DNA of 64,000 nucleotides from an uncultured Aquimarina sp. (lineage in GTDB: Bacteria; Bacteroidota; Bacteroidia; Flavobacteriales; Flavobacteriaceae). The translations under genes and the position numbers were made by a program. Positions 34,605 to 44,360 of this stretch are shown piece by piece. The stretch covers positions 1 to 64,000 of the forward strand of contig CANMTP010000015.1 of assembly GCA_947500845.1 (NCBI GenBank), in the 5' to 3' direction. The notes beneath the pieces were generated by a model. It did no database searches. It was not told the DNA's origin and worked only from the letters and a program-made list of their open reading frames with translations. Within the stretch, counting starts at the first letter, position 1, and each line of letters starts with the position of its first letter.

Positions 34605-35892
34605 CCTAAAATTAATAATTAAAAGAGAATTCATTGCTCGTGTTCGTAACAAAACATTTATGGTGATGACTTTTTTGAGTCCGTTAATCTTCGTTGGGAT
34701 GATCTCCCTGATTACATGGTTAGCTACTTTAAATAATGAAGAGGTTCGTCAGGTTGCATTTTTTGATGAAACAGGATTATTTTTGTCTGATTTTAGGGAT
34801 TCTGAGAATATAGATTATATCAACTATACCGATCTTACCCTCGAGAATGCTAAAGACTCGGTAGTGATCAAAAAAATGTACGGATTACTATATATTCCAA
34901 AAAAACAATCAAATAGAGAATTGGCAAAATCAGTACAGTTTTATGCAGAAGAAGCCCCCAATATTTCTATTCTTAATAGCATAGAAGAAATAATAGCAAA
35001 TAAGTTAACTAATCAAAATTTTGAAGAAAAAGGTTTAGATCTTAATATTATTGAAGACTCCAGAGCCAAAGTAAGTATACAAATTGAGAATTTCTCTGGA
35101 GAAAAAACTTCCAAAATGGCGAATTATGTAAAAATGTTTTTTGGAGGAGCTGCAGGATATTTTTTAATGATGTTCATTATCATTTATGGTAATATGGTGA
35201 TGCGTTCTGTGATCGAAGAAAAATCAAATCGTATCATAGAGATTATAATTTCATCAGTAAAACCGTTACAGCTAATGATGGGTAAAATCTTGGGAACATC
35301 ATTTGCAGGAATTTTGCAATTTATCATTTGGGTAACATTAGGAGGGGTATTATTATTAGTTGCGACTTCTGTTTTTGGAATTGACCCTCAATCTGCTGGA
35401 GTTGAACAATCTATAGCTTTAGATGGTAATCAAGAAGAAATACAATTATTGCTTCAGGATATTCTAAAACTTCCTTTAGGAACCTTGGTGTTTTCATTTT
35501 TGATCTATTTTATAGGAGGATATTTTTTATATAGTTCAATATATGCGGCGATTGGCGCGGCAGTAGATAGCGAAACCGATTCTCAACAATTTATGCTACC
35601 CATTATTTTACCACTAATGTTAGGAATATACGTAGGCTTCTTTTCGGTCATAGAGAATCCTCATGGTACAGTTTCTACCGTATTTTCGATGATTCCCTTA
35701 ACTTCACCCATTGTAATGTTAATGCGAATACCATTTGGTGTTCCTTGGTGGGAAGTATTAATTTCTATACTTCTATTAATAGGAAGTATTATATTTATGG
35801 TATGGCTGGCTGGAAAAATTTATAGAGTAGGAATACTCATGTACGGTAAAAAACCAAGCTACAAGGAGTTATTTAAGTGGTTAAGATATTAA
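34597..35892 (+). CDS. ABC-2 type permease (NatB-like)
   Basis: This 431-residue permease has one N-terminal helix (about 22-44), a large external domain of about 130 residues, and five or so C-terminal helices from about residue 183. EEKSNRIIEIIISSVKPLQLMMGKILG is the usual cytoplasmic ABC-2 coupling segment of this family, here split as EEKSNRIIEIIISSV and KPLQLMMGKILG. It overlaps the ATPase gene by 8 bp and precedes the MscS gene by 4 bp, so the three are probably co-transcribed. The substrate is unknown. Confidence 0.9.
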   Translation: MSNLKLIIKREFIARVRNKTFMVMTFLSPLIFVGMISLITWLATLNNEEVRQVAFFDETGLFLSDFRDSENIDYINYTDLTLENAKDSVVIKKMYGLLYIPKKQSNRELAKSVQFYAEEAPNISILNSIEEIIANKLTNQNFEEKGLDLNIIEDSRAKVSIQIENFSGEKTSKMANYVKMFFGGAAGYFLMMFIIIYGNMVMRSVIEEKSNRIIEIIISSVKPLQLMMGKILGTSFAGILQFIIWVTLGGVLLLVATSVFGIDPQSAGVEQSIALDGNQEEIQLLLQDILKLPLGTLVFSFLIYFIGGYFLYSSIYAAIGAAVDSETDSQQFMLPIILPLMLGIYVGFFSVIENPHGTVSTVFSMIPLTSPIVMLMRIPFGVPWWEVLISILLLIGSIIFMVWLAGKIYRVGILMYGKKPSYKELFKWLRY

Positions 35893-35896
35893 TATA

Positions 35897-36790
35897 ATGA
35901 TTCAAGAAGAAATTGCAGAACAAGTAAAAGAAGTGATCCAAGAAGATATTTGGGGTGCCATTAAAGATTTTCTTGAATACGAGATTTTTCATTTAGGCGA
36001 AAAAAAACCTATAGTCCTTACTGTTGGATTATTACTATTTGTCATAGTTGTCTTGATTGTTACTTCTGTGTTTCTAAGATTTTTGAAAAGAATCATAACA
36101 CGTAAAATGGAAAACCAGGATAAGCAAAAATTTGAATCGGTTTTTTCATTTTCTAAGTATTTTGTCTATCTCATAGTGATATTTTTTGCTTTAGATAGTA
36201 TAGGGTTCAATATTACAGGAGTCTTTGCGGCTTCGGCAGCTCTATTAGTTGGTGTTGGACTCGCCTTACAAACATTCATACAAGATATTTTATCTGGGAT
36301 TTTTATATTTATGGATAAGACAGTTCATGTCGGTGATATCATAGAAATAGATGATAAAATAGGTAGAGTTGAAGAAATTAAATTGAGAACAACAAGAACG
36401 GTTACTATAGACAATAAGGTATTAATAATCCCAAATCATAAGTATTTAACATCTACGTTGTATAATTGGACTCAAAATGGTACACTTACCCGCGAATCTG
36501 TAAGTGTTGGAGTTGCTTACGGGAGTGATACCAAACTTGTTAAGGAATTATTGATCAAAGCTGCAGAATCCAACAGTTATGTTTTAAAGAATCCTGCTCC
36601 TCTTGTATTGTTTACCGATTTTGCCGATAGTTCTTTAAATTTTAAATTAGTATTCACGATTAGTGATAGTTTTATAGCCCATATACCTAAAAGTGAAATA
36701 CGCTTTGAGATAGATCGATTATTCAGAGAAAATAAGGTACAAATTCCTTTTCCACAACGTGTGGTTACTTTGTTAAAAGAAAAAGAATAA
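35897..36790 (+). CDS. MscS-family mechanosensitive channel
   Basis: This 297-residue protein has three membrane segments (about residues 40-63, 87-107 and 112-140). The last is the pore helix with ASAALLVGVGLALQTFIQDI, and the beta domain follows (VGDIIEIDDKIGRVEEIKLR, then IPNHKYLTSTLYNWT). Such channels relieve turgor on osmotic downshock. It starts 4 bp after the permease stop. The short N-terminal amphipathic lead EEIAEQVKEVIQEDI is not part of the conserved core. Confidence 0.93.
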   Translation: MIQEEIAEQVKEVIQEDIWGAIKDFLEYEIFHLGEKKPIVLTVGLLLFVIVVLIVTSVFLRFLKRIITRKMENQDKQKFESVFSFSKYFVYLIVIFFALDSIGFNITGVFAASAALLVGVGLALQTFIQDILSGIFIFMDKTVHVGDIIEIDDKIGRVEEIKLRTTRTVTIDNKVLIIPNHKYLTSTLYNWTQNGTLTRESVSVGVAYGSDTKLVKELLIKAAESNSYVLKNPAPLVLFTDFADSSLNFKLVFTISDSFIAHIPKSEIRFEIDRLFRENKVQIPFPQRVVTLLKEKE

Positions 36791-36830
36791 ATAGCACTAT
36801 CAAAAAACAAAAAACATATACGCCCTACTT

Positions 36831-37730
36831 ATGAGAAACAAAAACTTAATCTTTGTGTGTTTGTTTCTTTGTGTGTTTTGTAAATCAAGATCTCAAGTAA
36901 CAGACTTAATACGGGTTGAGTATGCATATATTCCTCAAACAGATAGTGATAATACCTACAGTAGATTTCGTGTTTCGGCTAACTATCCTATCAAAATGGA
37001 TGATGATGGAACGTATTTAGTTATTTCTCCTCAATATCGTTATAATGATTTAAGAATTAGGGATAGGCTCCCGTTTGAAGAAGGTGGAGACTTAAATGTT
37101 TTTCAAACTTTTTCTTTGGAGATAGGATATACCTTCAAAATGAAAAATAATTGGCGATTTGGCGCAAAATTAGGAACCGGAATGTCCTCAAATTTTGAAG
37201 GCTCTGGTATAGAAAGTGATGATTTCAGATATACTACCTCTATATTTTTCGTGAAGAGCTACAAAAGCTTACAAACTCCCATAACAGCAAGACTTATTAT
37301 AGGACTGCGATACTCAACACCGGCAAGTATTACGTTTCCATTACCAATAATTAACTACTTTAAGAGATTTCATCCTAGTTGGTCTTATTCTCTGGGAACT
37401 CCAAAAACTAGCATCAAATATTTTTTTAACGAAAAGAATACACTTCAAACTTTTGTGAGTTTAGACAGATTTTATGGTAATTTACAGAATAACAGAACAT
37501 TTGTTGATCAAAACGGAGAAACTAAAGTTGCAGAAAATGCTTCAATGCTTAACATAGTGGGAGCACTAGGATACGAATATTATTTTACGGAACACTTATT
37601 GTTCTATACGTATGCAGGATATACATTGAGTAATGAAATTCGCTTACGAGATAGTGATCAGGAAAATGTGTTGTCGATTAACGATGCAAATACATTTTAC
37701 ATTCGTAGCGGTATTAAACTAAAAATATAA
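36831..37730 (+). CDS. DUF6268-type outer-membrane protein
   Basis: This 299-residue protein has a signal peptide (LIFVCLFLCVFCKSRSQ) and alternating strands typical of a beta-barrel, with conserved-looking strings FRVSANYPIKMDDDG, YLVISPQYRYNDLRI and a C-terminal FYIRSGIKLKI. It fits the DUF6268 outer-membrane barrel family; function is not known. Its stop shares a base with the ATG of the response-regulator gene (TAATG), implying coupled translation and a shared role. Confidence 0.75.
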   Translation: MRNKNLIFVCLFLCVFCKSRSQVTDLIRVEYAYIPQTDSDNTYSRFRVSANYPIKMDDDGTYLVISPQYRYNDLRIRDRLPFEEGGDLNVFQTFSLEIGYTFKMKNNWRFGAKLGTGMSSNFEGSGIESDDFRYTTSIFFVKSYKSLQTPITARLIIGLRYSTPASITFPLPIINYFKRFHPSWSYSLGTPKTSIKYFFNEKNTLQTFVSLDRFYGNLQNNRTFVDQNGETKVAENASMLNIVGALGYEYYFTEHLLFYTYAGYTLSNEIRLRDSDQENVLSINDANTFYIRSGIKLKI

Positions 37731-38893
37731 TGGCAAAAATATTAGTAATAGAAGACGAAGCAGCAATAAGAAGAGTGCTTGTTAAAATTTTATCAGAAGA
37801 AAATGACAAATACGAGGTTTCTGAAGCCGAAGATGGACTCTCGGGAATAGAAAAGATCAAAGCAGATGATTTTGATCTCATACTTTGTGATATCAAAATG
37901 CCAAAAATGGACGGCGTAGAAGTACTGGAGGCTGTAAAAAAAATAAAACCCGAAATTCCAATTGTAATGATCTCTGGCCATGGAGACTTAGATACGGCAG
38001 TAAATACGATGCGATTGGGAGCCTTTGATTATATATCTAAACCACCAGATTTAAATCGTTTACTAAATACTGTACGCAATGCACTCGATCGAAAAGAATT
38101 AGTTGTAGAAAATAAGATGCTTAAAAAGAAAGTGTCTAAAAACTATGACATGATTGGCGAGTCTAAAGCGATTTCTGATATCAAAAATATTATTGAAAAA
38201 GTGGCGGCTACCGATGCGCGAGTTTTAATTACAGGACCAAATGGAACCGGCAAAGAGTTGGTTGCACACTGGATTCATCAAAAAAGTGATCGCTCGTCTG
38301 GCCCTATGATAGAAGTAAATTGTGCAGCTATACCTGGAGAATTAATAGAAAGCGAACTTTTCGGACACGTAAAAGGAGCATTTACTTCTGCAAATAAAGA
38401 TCGTGCCGGTAAATTTGAAGCAGCCAATGGCGGAACAATATTCCTAGATGAAATTGGTGACATGAGCCTTTCTGCGCAAGCAAAGGTATTAAGAGCATTA
38501 CAAGAAAATAAAATACAAAGGGTAGGTAGCGATAAAGATATTAAAGTTAACGTGAGAGTACTCGCAGCGACCAATAAGGATCTCAAAAAAGAAATTTCCG
38601 AGAATAGATTTAGAGAGGATCTATACCATAGATTAGCAGTGATTTTGATTAAAGTACCTGCTCTTAATGAGAGACGAGAAGATATTCCCTTACTCATTGA
38701 TTACTTTACAAAAAAAATTTCTGGAGAACAAGGATCACCTATCAAAACATTTTCACCAAAAGCAATAAAACAATTACAACAATACGACTGGACCGGTAAT
38801 ATTAGAGAATTACGTAATGTTGTTGAACGCCTTATAATTCTTGGCGGGAAAGAGGTAAGCGAAGAAGATGTAAAGCTTTTTGCCGCCAAGTAA
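37730..38893 (+). CDS. AAA+ response regulator without DNA-binding domain
   Basis: This 387-residue protein has a receiver domain (residues 1-120; Asp8/Glu/Asp site and phospho-acceptor Asp54 in LILCDIKMPKMDG) and a sigma-54-type AAA+ domain (Walker A GPNGTGKE near 169-176; GAFTSA at 216-221; Walker B GGTIFLDEIGD). The GAFTGA loop that touches sigma-54 reads GAFTSA. The protein stops after the AAA+ lid (GNIRELRNVVERLIILG … EEDVKLFAAK), so there is no Fis-type HTH. A cognate histidine kinase is not adjacent. It may work without binding specific DNA; this is inference. Confidence 0.85.
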   Translation: MAKILVIEDEAAIRRVLVKILSEENDKYEVSEAEDGLSGIEKIKADDFDLILCDIKMPKMDGVEVLEAVKKIKPEIPIVMISGHGDLDTAVNTMRLGAFDYISKPPDLNRLLNTVRNALDRKELVVENKMLKKKVSKNYDMIGESKAISDIKNIIEKVAATDARVLITGPNGTGKELVAHWIHQKSDRSSGPMIEVNCAAIPGELIESELFGHVKGAFTSANKDRAGKFEAANGGTIFLDEIGDMSLSAQAKVLRALQENKIQRVGSDKDIKVNVRVLAATNKDLKKEISENRFREDLYHRLAVILIKVPALNERREDIPLLIDYFTKKISGEQGSPIKTFSPKAIKQLQQYDWTGNIRELRNVVERLIILGGKEVSEEDVKLFAAK

Positions 38894-38938
38894 GGAAAAT
38901 AAATATTCCTCGACAGATTTTTAGATATGTTCCAAATA

Positions 38939-39460
38939 ATGAAAAGAGTCTTACTTGGTATAGCATTCTGGTGTGGTACTTATACCGCTTCTGCTCAATA
39001 CGACCCTGGTGCTGTAAACTATGGATTGGTTGCTGTAAAGAGCTTTGGTTTAGAGAACGAAATTGCTGTAGGAGCTAGAATAGAGTATGCGTTTAACTGT
39101 TATACCACTTTTATAGGAGAATATAACAGAACTTTTGCCATCAATGCAAAAGATGGTTATGAAGGATTCAATGAATTTGCTCTGGGGGTAAACTTGATCA
39201 TGTTTAATTGGTATCCAACGACTATAACTGCGGGTATAGGATATATGGTCAACGATTCTGATGAATTCGAACGTATTGAAAATGATGCTTTTCTGGGATT
39301 CAGAACCGGAAATTTTAATCATGGCGCACAAATAAAAATTAGGGCACTACATCAAATATCGACTCCAGTACATATTTTTGCAGAACTTAATGTAAAGAGT
39401 TTGGGAAGAAGGTATGATACCTTCTTAGTTGGATTTAGCTATGACTTCAATGCCTGGTAA
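38939..39460 (+). CDS. Exported beta-barrel-like hypothetical protein
   Basis: This protein of about 173 residues has a signal peptide (MKRVLLGIAFWCGTYTASAQ) and alternating beta strands such as EIAVGARIEYAFNCYTTFIG, ITAGIGYMVNDS and TFLVGFSYDFNAW. A small outer-membrane barrel is likely. I do not recognise the family. ATG 38939 gives the cleanest signal; ATG 38927 would add four residues. It lies 46 bp after the response-regulator gene on the same strand. Confidence 0.7.
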   Translation: MKRVLLGIAFWCGTYTASAQYDPGAVNYGLVAVKSFGLENEIAVGARIEYAFNCYTTFIGEYNRTFAINAKDGYEGFNEFALGVNLIMFNWYPTTITAGIGYMVNDSDEFERIENDAFLGFRTGNFNHGAQIKIRALHQISTPVHIFAELNVKSLGRRYDTFLVGFSYDFNAW

Positions 39461-39526
39461 TGCCAGTTTTATCTTTTCACAAACCTAAAACTTTAGTATC
39501 TTTCGACTTGTAACATAAATTGTATT

Positions 39527-40405
39527 ATGAATAAGATACATCACCAAGATTTTAAAGTTTCTGATCCTATAGAACTATCAAAAATCCCTACTACTTACAA
39601 TTTAGACGCCAGCGAGAAAAAGATTGAAGATGAATTGGAAGAAGTTCGCGAAAAATTAGGTAAACTTCAGGATACTTTGTATGCCCACGGGAAATATGCT
39701 GTACTTGTTTGCCTACAGGGAATGGATACTTCAGGGAAGGATAGTTTAATCAGAGAAGTATTCAAAGATTTTAATACCCGAGGGATCATAGTTCATAGTT
39801 TTAAAGTGCCCACAGATCTTGAGCTTGATCACGATTATTTGTGGAGACATTATATTGCCTTGCCACAACGCGGTAAGTTTGGTGTCTTTAACAGAACACA
39901 CTATGAGAATGTTTTGGTAACTCGCGTACATCCCGAATATATAATGAATGAGAATATTCCTCATATTGATACTGTAGAAGATATTAATGACAAATTTTGG
40001 GATACTCGTTTTGAACAGATCAAAAATTTTGAAAAGCACATCGCCCAAAATGGTACCATAATTTTTAAATTCTATTTGCACCTTTCAAAAAGTGAACAAA
40101 GAAATAGATTGCTGCGCAGACTTGAAAAGAAAGAAAAAAATTGGAAGTTCTCTGCCGGAGACCTTAAAGAGCGTAAGCTTTGGGGGAAATATCAAGATTG
40201 TTATCAGGATGCTATAAATAGAACATCTCTTTCTCATGCACCGTGGTATGTGATTCCGGCAGATGATAAACCTACCGCAAGATATATAGTTGCAAGAACA
40301 TTATATGATACCTTAAAAGAATATGAAGATGTACAAGAACCAGAACTAGACGAAAAGACTAAGGCAAATCTGGATTTGTATAAAAAACAATTAGAAAACG
40401 AATAG
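39527..40405 (+). CDS. Polyphosphate kinase 2 family protein
   Basis: This 292-residue enzyme transfers phosphate between polyphosphate and nucleotides. The Walker A region GMDTSGKDS lies near residues 65-73, the lid/second motif RGKFGVFNRTHYENVLVTRV near 125, and LRRLEKKEKNWKFS near 200 is also diagnostic. Length fits the single-domain PPK2 class. Whether it makes ATP from ADP or from AMP needs sub-class analysis. The gene has its own upstream gap of 66 bp and a M28 peptidase follows 33 bp later. Confidence 0.92.
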   Translation: MNKIHHQDFKVSDPIELSKIPTTYNLDASEKKIEDELEEVREKLGKLQDTLYAHGKYAVLVCLQGMDTSGKDSLIREVFKDFNTRGIIVHSFKVPTDLELDHDYLWRHYIALPQRGKFGVFNRTHYENVLVTRVHPEYIMNENIPHIDTVEDINDKFWDTRFEQIKNFEKHIAQNGTIIFKFYLHLSKSEQRNRLLRRLEKKEKNWKFSAGDLKERKLWGKYQDCYQDAINRTSLSHAPWYVIPADDKPTARYIVARTLYDTLKEYEDVQEPELDEKTKANLDLYKKQLENE

Positions 40406-40438
40406 AAAATTGAAATAAAGTTGAATTTAAAACATATC

Positions 40439-41827
40439 ATGTCAAAAAAAATAATCCCCATCCTTTTTGTAATTCTTTCTATGAATTGCTTTGCCCAAAA
40501 CGATGCAAAAAAAGATGCTACAATACTCAAGAAATTATATGATACCTCTTTGCTAAATGGTAAGAGCTACGCCTGGTTAGATTATTTGTCAAATCAGATT
40601 GGTGGACGTCTTTCTGGTTCGGTAAACGCGCAAAAAGCTGTAGAATGGGGTGAAAAAGAATTAAAAGAACTAGGTATCGATAAAGTGTGGTTACAATCAG
40701 TGATGGTCCCAAAATGGACTCGTGGAGTAACTGAATTTGCTTATATCGAAACCGAACCCGGTAGAACGACCAATGTGCCGATATGTGCATTAGGTGGATC
40801 CGTACCTACACCAATAGGTGGAATCAAAGCGCCAATTATAGAAGTAAAAGGAATTGAAGATCTGCGCAAATTGGGATCAGACCAGATTACAGGTAAGATA
40901 GTATTCTTTAACCGACCCATGCAAGCAGACTTGATTGAAACTTTTAAAGCTTACGGAGGCTGCGTAGACCAGCGATATTCTGGTGCGGCTGAAGCGGCTA
41001 ATTTTGGAGCAGTGGGAGTAATCGTGCGCTCGATGAATCTACGATTAGATGATTTTCCTCATACGGGATCCATGAGCTATGGCGATTTACCTGACATGGA
41101 TAAGATTCCTGCAGCTGCTATTAGTACCAATGGAGCAGATTTATTAAGTTCGATGCTTACATTAAATCCAAAAGTGAAGTTTCATATGAATATGAATTGT
41201 CGTACATGGAAAGATGTAGAATCGTTTAATGTCATAGGAGAGATCACAGGTAGCGAATACCCAAACGAATATATGGTAGTAGGCGGCCATCTGGATTCCT
41301 GGGATCTGGGCGATGGCTCTCATGATGATGGTGCCGGGATTGTACAGTCTATGGAAGTACTGCGGTTATTTAAAGAAATTGGATACAAACCCAAACGTTC
41401 TATACGGGTAGTATTATTTATGAATGAAGAAAATGGCTTGAGAGGTGGTAAAAAATATGCAGAGATTGCCAAAAATAAAGCTGAAAATCATGTATTCGCT
41501 TTAGAAAGTGATGCAGGAGGATTTACTCCTCGTGGATTCTCATTTGACTGTGATGATGTTAATTTTGAGCAAATAGAAAGCTGGAAACCATTATTCGAAC
41601 CTTATCTGATACATTATTTTGCCAAAGGCGGAAGTGGAGCAGATATTGGTCCGCTAAAAAAAGACGGAATCGTACTCGCCGGACTAAGACCTGATTCACA
41701 ACGCTACTTTGATTACCACCATGCCAAAAACGATACGTTTGATACCGTAAATAAGCGCGAACTTGAACTGGGAGCAGCAACCATGGCTAGTTTGGTGTAT
41801 CTTTTTGATAAGTATGGGGTGAGGTAA
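40439..41827 (+). CDS. Exported M28-family metallopeptidase
   Basis: This 462-residue protein has a signal peptide (IIPILFVILSMNCFAQ) and an M28 aminopeptidase/carboxypeptidase-like domain. Zinc ligands are visible in VVGGHLDSWDLGDGSHDDGAG (His and bridging Asp) and FMNEENGLRGG (Glu pair). A PA-like insert lies between (about 110-240; VFFNRPMQADLIE, NFGAVGVIVRS). ATG 40439 is used rather than TTG 40421. It should work in the periplasm or outside, taking amino acids from peptides. It is the last gene of a long same-strand stretch. Confidence 0.9.
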   Translation: MSKKIIPILFVILSMNCFAQNDAKKDATILKKLYDTSLLNGKSYAWLDYLSNQIGGRLSGSVNAQKAVEWGEKELKELGIDKVWLQSVMVPKWTRGVTEFAYIETEPGRTTNVPICALGGSVPTPIGGIKAPIIEVKGIEDLRKLGSDQITGKIVFFNRPMQADLIETFKAYGGCVDQRYSGAAEAANFGAVGVIVRSMNLRLDDFPHTGSMSYGDLPDMDKIPAAAISTNGADLLSSMLTLNPKVKFHMNMNCRTWKDVESFNVIGEITGSEYPNEYMVVGGHLDSWDLGDGSHDDGAGIVQSMEVLRLFKEIGYKPKRSIRVVLFMNEENGLRGGKKYAEIAKNKAENHVFALESDAGGFTPRGFSFDCDDVNFEQIESWKPLFEPYLIHYFAKGGSGADIGPLKKDGIVLAGLRPDSQRYFDYHHAKNDTFDTVNKRELELGAATMASLVYLFDKYGVR

Positions 41828-41838
41828 TTTTCATAGGG

Positions 41839-42276
41839 GTGAAATTTAAAATTATAGATAGGCAAGCAGTAATCTTTATGAAAACTGCTAGTGTTTTTGC
41901 ATTAATCTTTGGTGCTACAATAGTTATAAATTCATTATTGAAAGAGGATAAAACTTTAAAGCTAGAATCCGAATTTGATTTACAAGTTTTTGATATCAAA
42001 AGAGAAAGAGGTTTTTTGACTTAGTAAGATAGTGTTGTTGTTTTTGGAGGCGGTAAACTAATTCCTGAGATTAGTAAAATGAAAATTCTTGAAAGCTATA
42101 AACTTATAGACACGATTTCATATCAAAATTTTACATTAATTCTAAATGATGTTATACAGCCGTATCGGATTTTAAAGAAGACTTCTAGTGATACTCTAAT
42201 CATATATCATTATCTGGATACCTTATATTTTAAATTAAATTTGATTAATGATGACTTTTTAAGTAGATATTGGTAA
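41839..42276 (+). pseudogene. Probable broken gene with two in-frame stops
   Basis: Two short frames in the same phase (41839-42024 and 42079-42276) are separated by adjacent TAG TAA stops. Read through, the 146-codon stretch gives a single N-terminal hydrophobic segment (FMKTASVFALIFGATIVINS) and a C-terminal part DTLIIYHYLDTLYFKLNLI. A T-run at about 42011-42017 just before the stops could mark a slip. I do not recognise a family. It follows the M28 gene by 11 bp. It may instead be non-coding AT-rich DNA with chance frames. Confidence 0.35.
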
Positions 42277-42431
42277 GACCCTTTCAAATTTTTTTAGAAT
42301 TCGTATGAAACTTTAAAAACGAAAATCTTTAATCTAACGATTGATAATTTTTAAACAATATAATAATATTATACAAAGTTCAACCCACATTAGAAAGCAA
42401 CTCCAATACCTTAGCCAAAAAAAAGATCACA

Positions 42432-42797
42432 CTAACAAGCAAAACTCCCATCACAAAATACAATTATATAAATTATAGCTGCAATTCCAATTAGGATATT
42501 TAAGATAGGCAGACTAACAAGGATAATCGCCAAATGGTTCTTTTTCTTAACAAACAAAATCCATGCAGCGATAATACTTATACAAGTGACAAACGGATAA
42601 GCGACCATACTTATGACCAAAATAATAGTGGGCAGACTGTCTTGAGACCCTGGACTGTCAAACATCATAGCAGACATCATAATCATAGGTAATGAGGGGA
42701 ATATAAGGATCCCAAAAATAATACTGGCTACAATCAAATAAATTCTGCTGTTGTTTCTTTTTTTAATTTCTTGTTCAGGAATAGTAGTTTCAGGCAT
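42432..42797 (-). CDS. Hypothetical three-helix membrane protein
   Basis: This 121-residue protein has a short polar start (MPETTIPEQEIKKRNN), then hydrophobic segments at about residues 18-43, 58-83 and 88-115. I do not recognise a family. The C-terminus ends CDGSFAC with two Cys. It is on the minus strand opposite a divergent MATE pump gene, 87 bp from its start. No partner is evident. Confidence 0.6.
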   Translation of the reverse strand: MPETTIPEQEIKKRNNSRIYLIVASIIFGILIFPSLPMIMMSAMMFDSPGSQDSLPTIILVISMVAYPFVTCISIIAAWILFVKKKNHLAIILVSLPILNILIGIAAIIYIIVFCDGSFAC

Positions 42798-42858
42798 GGT
42801 TTTGTAATAAACAACGTTAAATATACAATAAGAATATTTTAGTTTACTTGGGTTCTAA

Positions 42859-42866
42859 TACCTTTG
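42859..42866 (+). promoter_or_regulatory. -7 promoter box TACCTTTG
   Basis: The box matches TAnnTTTG and overlaps TTG 42864, which supports ATG 42885 as the MATE start. Confidence 0.65.
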
Positions 42867-42884
42867 CGTCTTCAAAATCATAAA

Positions 42885-44255
42885 ATGCTACAACAATACA
42901 CCAAAGAATTTCAATATAACCTTAAACTTGCCGCTCCTGTGATGATGGGTATGATCGGGCATACACTTGTTGCTTTGGTAGATAATATCATGGTGGGGCA
43001 GTTGGGTACTGCCGAACTGGCTGCTGTATCTTTAGGAAACAGTTTTATGTTTATAGCCATGTCCCTTGGGATAGGATTCTCGACCGCTATCACCCCTTTG
43101 GTTGCAGAGGCAGATGCAGAACATAATTTTAAGAACGGTAAATCTGTTTTCAAAAACGGGCTTTTCTTATGTACTGCTCTGGGAGTTGTATTATTTCTGG
43201 CCATTCTACTGGCAAAACCATTAATGTATTTAATGAAACAACCTGTCGAGGTAGTCGAATTGGCAATACCATACCTTGATCTTGTAGCTTTTTCGTTAAT
43301 ACCTTTAATATGTTTTCAAGCCTTAAAACAGTTTTCTGATGGGCTGTCAATGACCCGATATCCAATGTATGCAACACTAATAGCCAATGTGGTTAATGTC
43401 ATACTTAATTACTTGCTGATCTTTGGAAAGTTCGGATTTCCCGAAATGGGAATTGTAGGTGCAGCTGTTGGGACATTAGTCTCAAGACTTACCATGGTTA
43501 TATTTCTATGGTTTTTACTTAAAGGGAAGGAAAAGTCTAAAAAATATGTCACTCAAATTAAAATCTTTGTTATAGAAAGTAAAATGGTAAAAAAAATCAT
43601 CGCATTAGGATTTCCTTCTGCATTGCAGATGTTTTTTGAAGTAGCCATCTTTACTGCGGCAATATGGTTATCGGGTATTCTAGGTAAAAATCCTCAAGCT
43701 GCTAATCAGATCGCGTTAAACCTTTCATCTATGACATTTATGGTTGCTATGGGATTAAGCGTAGCTGCTATGGTTCGAGTAGGAAATCAAAAAGGACTTC
43801 AGAAATTTACAGATTTAAGAAGAATTGCTATCTCTATCTTTTTATTAAGCTTTTTAATAGCTATTGTTTTTGCTCTGGTTTTTATAGTTTGTAATCAATT
43901 ACTACCCAAAATATACCTGGATGTTGATGATGCAGACAATCTTATTGATAATACTGAAGTAATCAGCATTGCTGCCAAGCTTCTTATTATTGCTGCATTG
44001 TTTCAAATATCAGATGCGATACAAGTGACCGTTTTGGGAGCCTTGCGAGGGCTTCAAGACGTAAAAATACCAACATTCATTACGTTTATTGCATATTGGG
44101 TGGTAGGTTTTCCTGTAAGCTACTATCTAGGCCTGTATACAGCATATGAAAGCTCAGGTATCTGGATTGGCTTACTAGCAGGCCTAACCACTTCGGCATT
44201 GTTATTGTATTTCAGATTCAATAAGTTAACTAAAGATTTGATCAAAAAAGATTGA
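42885..44255 (+). CDS. MATE family efflux transporter
   Basis: This 456-residue protein has twelve predicted membrane helices in two related halves. The N-terminal half begins LAAPVMMGMIGHTLVALVDN with IMVGQLGTAELAAVSLGNS, the usual NorM-type signature. MATE pumps export organic cations and drugs using sodium or proton gradients. ATG 42885 is chosen since the upstream TTG falls inside the TACCTTTG promoter box. The substrate is unknown. It stands alone; an OmpA-family gene follows 105 bp later. Confidence 0.93.
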   Translation: MLQQYTKEFQYNLKLAAPVMMGMIGHTLVALVDNIMVGQLGTAELAAVSLGNSFMFIAMSLGIGFSTAITPLVAEADAEHNFKNGKSVFKNGLFLCTALGVVLFLAILLAKPLMYLMKQPVEVVELAIPYLDLVAFSLIPLICFQALKQFSDGLSMTRYPMYATLIANVVNVILNYLLIFGKFGFPEMGIVGAAVGTLVSRLTMVIFLWFLLKGKEKSKKYVTQIKIFVIESKMVKKIIALGFPSALQMFFEVAIFTAAIWLSGILGKNPQAANQIALNLSSMTFMVAMGLSVAAMVRVGNQKGLQKFTDLRRIAISIFLLSFLIAIVFALVFIVCNQLLPKIYLDVDDADNLIDNTEVISIAAKLLIIAALFQISDAIQVTVLGALRGLQDVKIPTFITFIAYWVVGFPVSYYLGLYTAYESSGIWIGLLAGLTTSALLLYFRFNKLTKDLIKKD

Positions 44256-44360
44256 ATTTTTTCAATAAAAACAGGAAAGAAATACGTTTTACCTACTTGA
44301 TACGTTTATTTGGTATTAACTAATAATTAACTATCTTTCCAAAAAAACAGAAATACAAAA

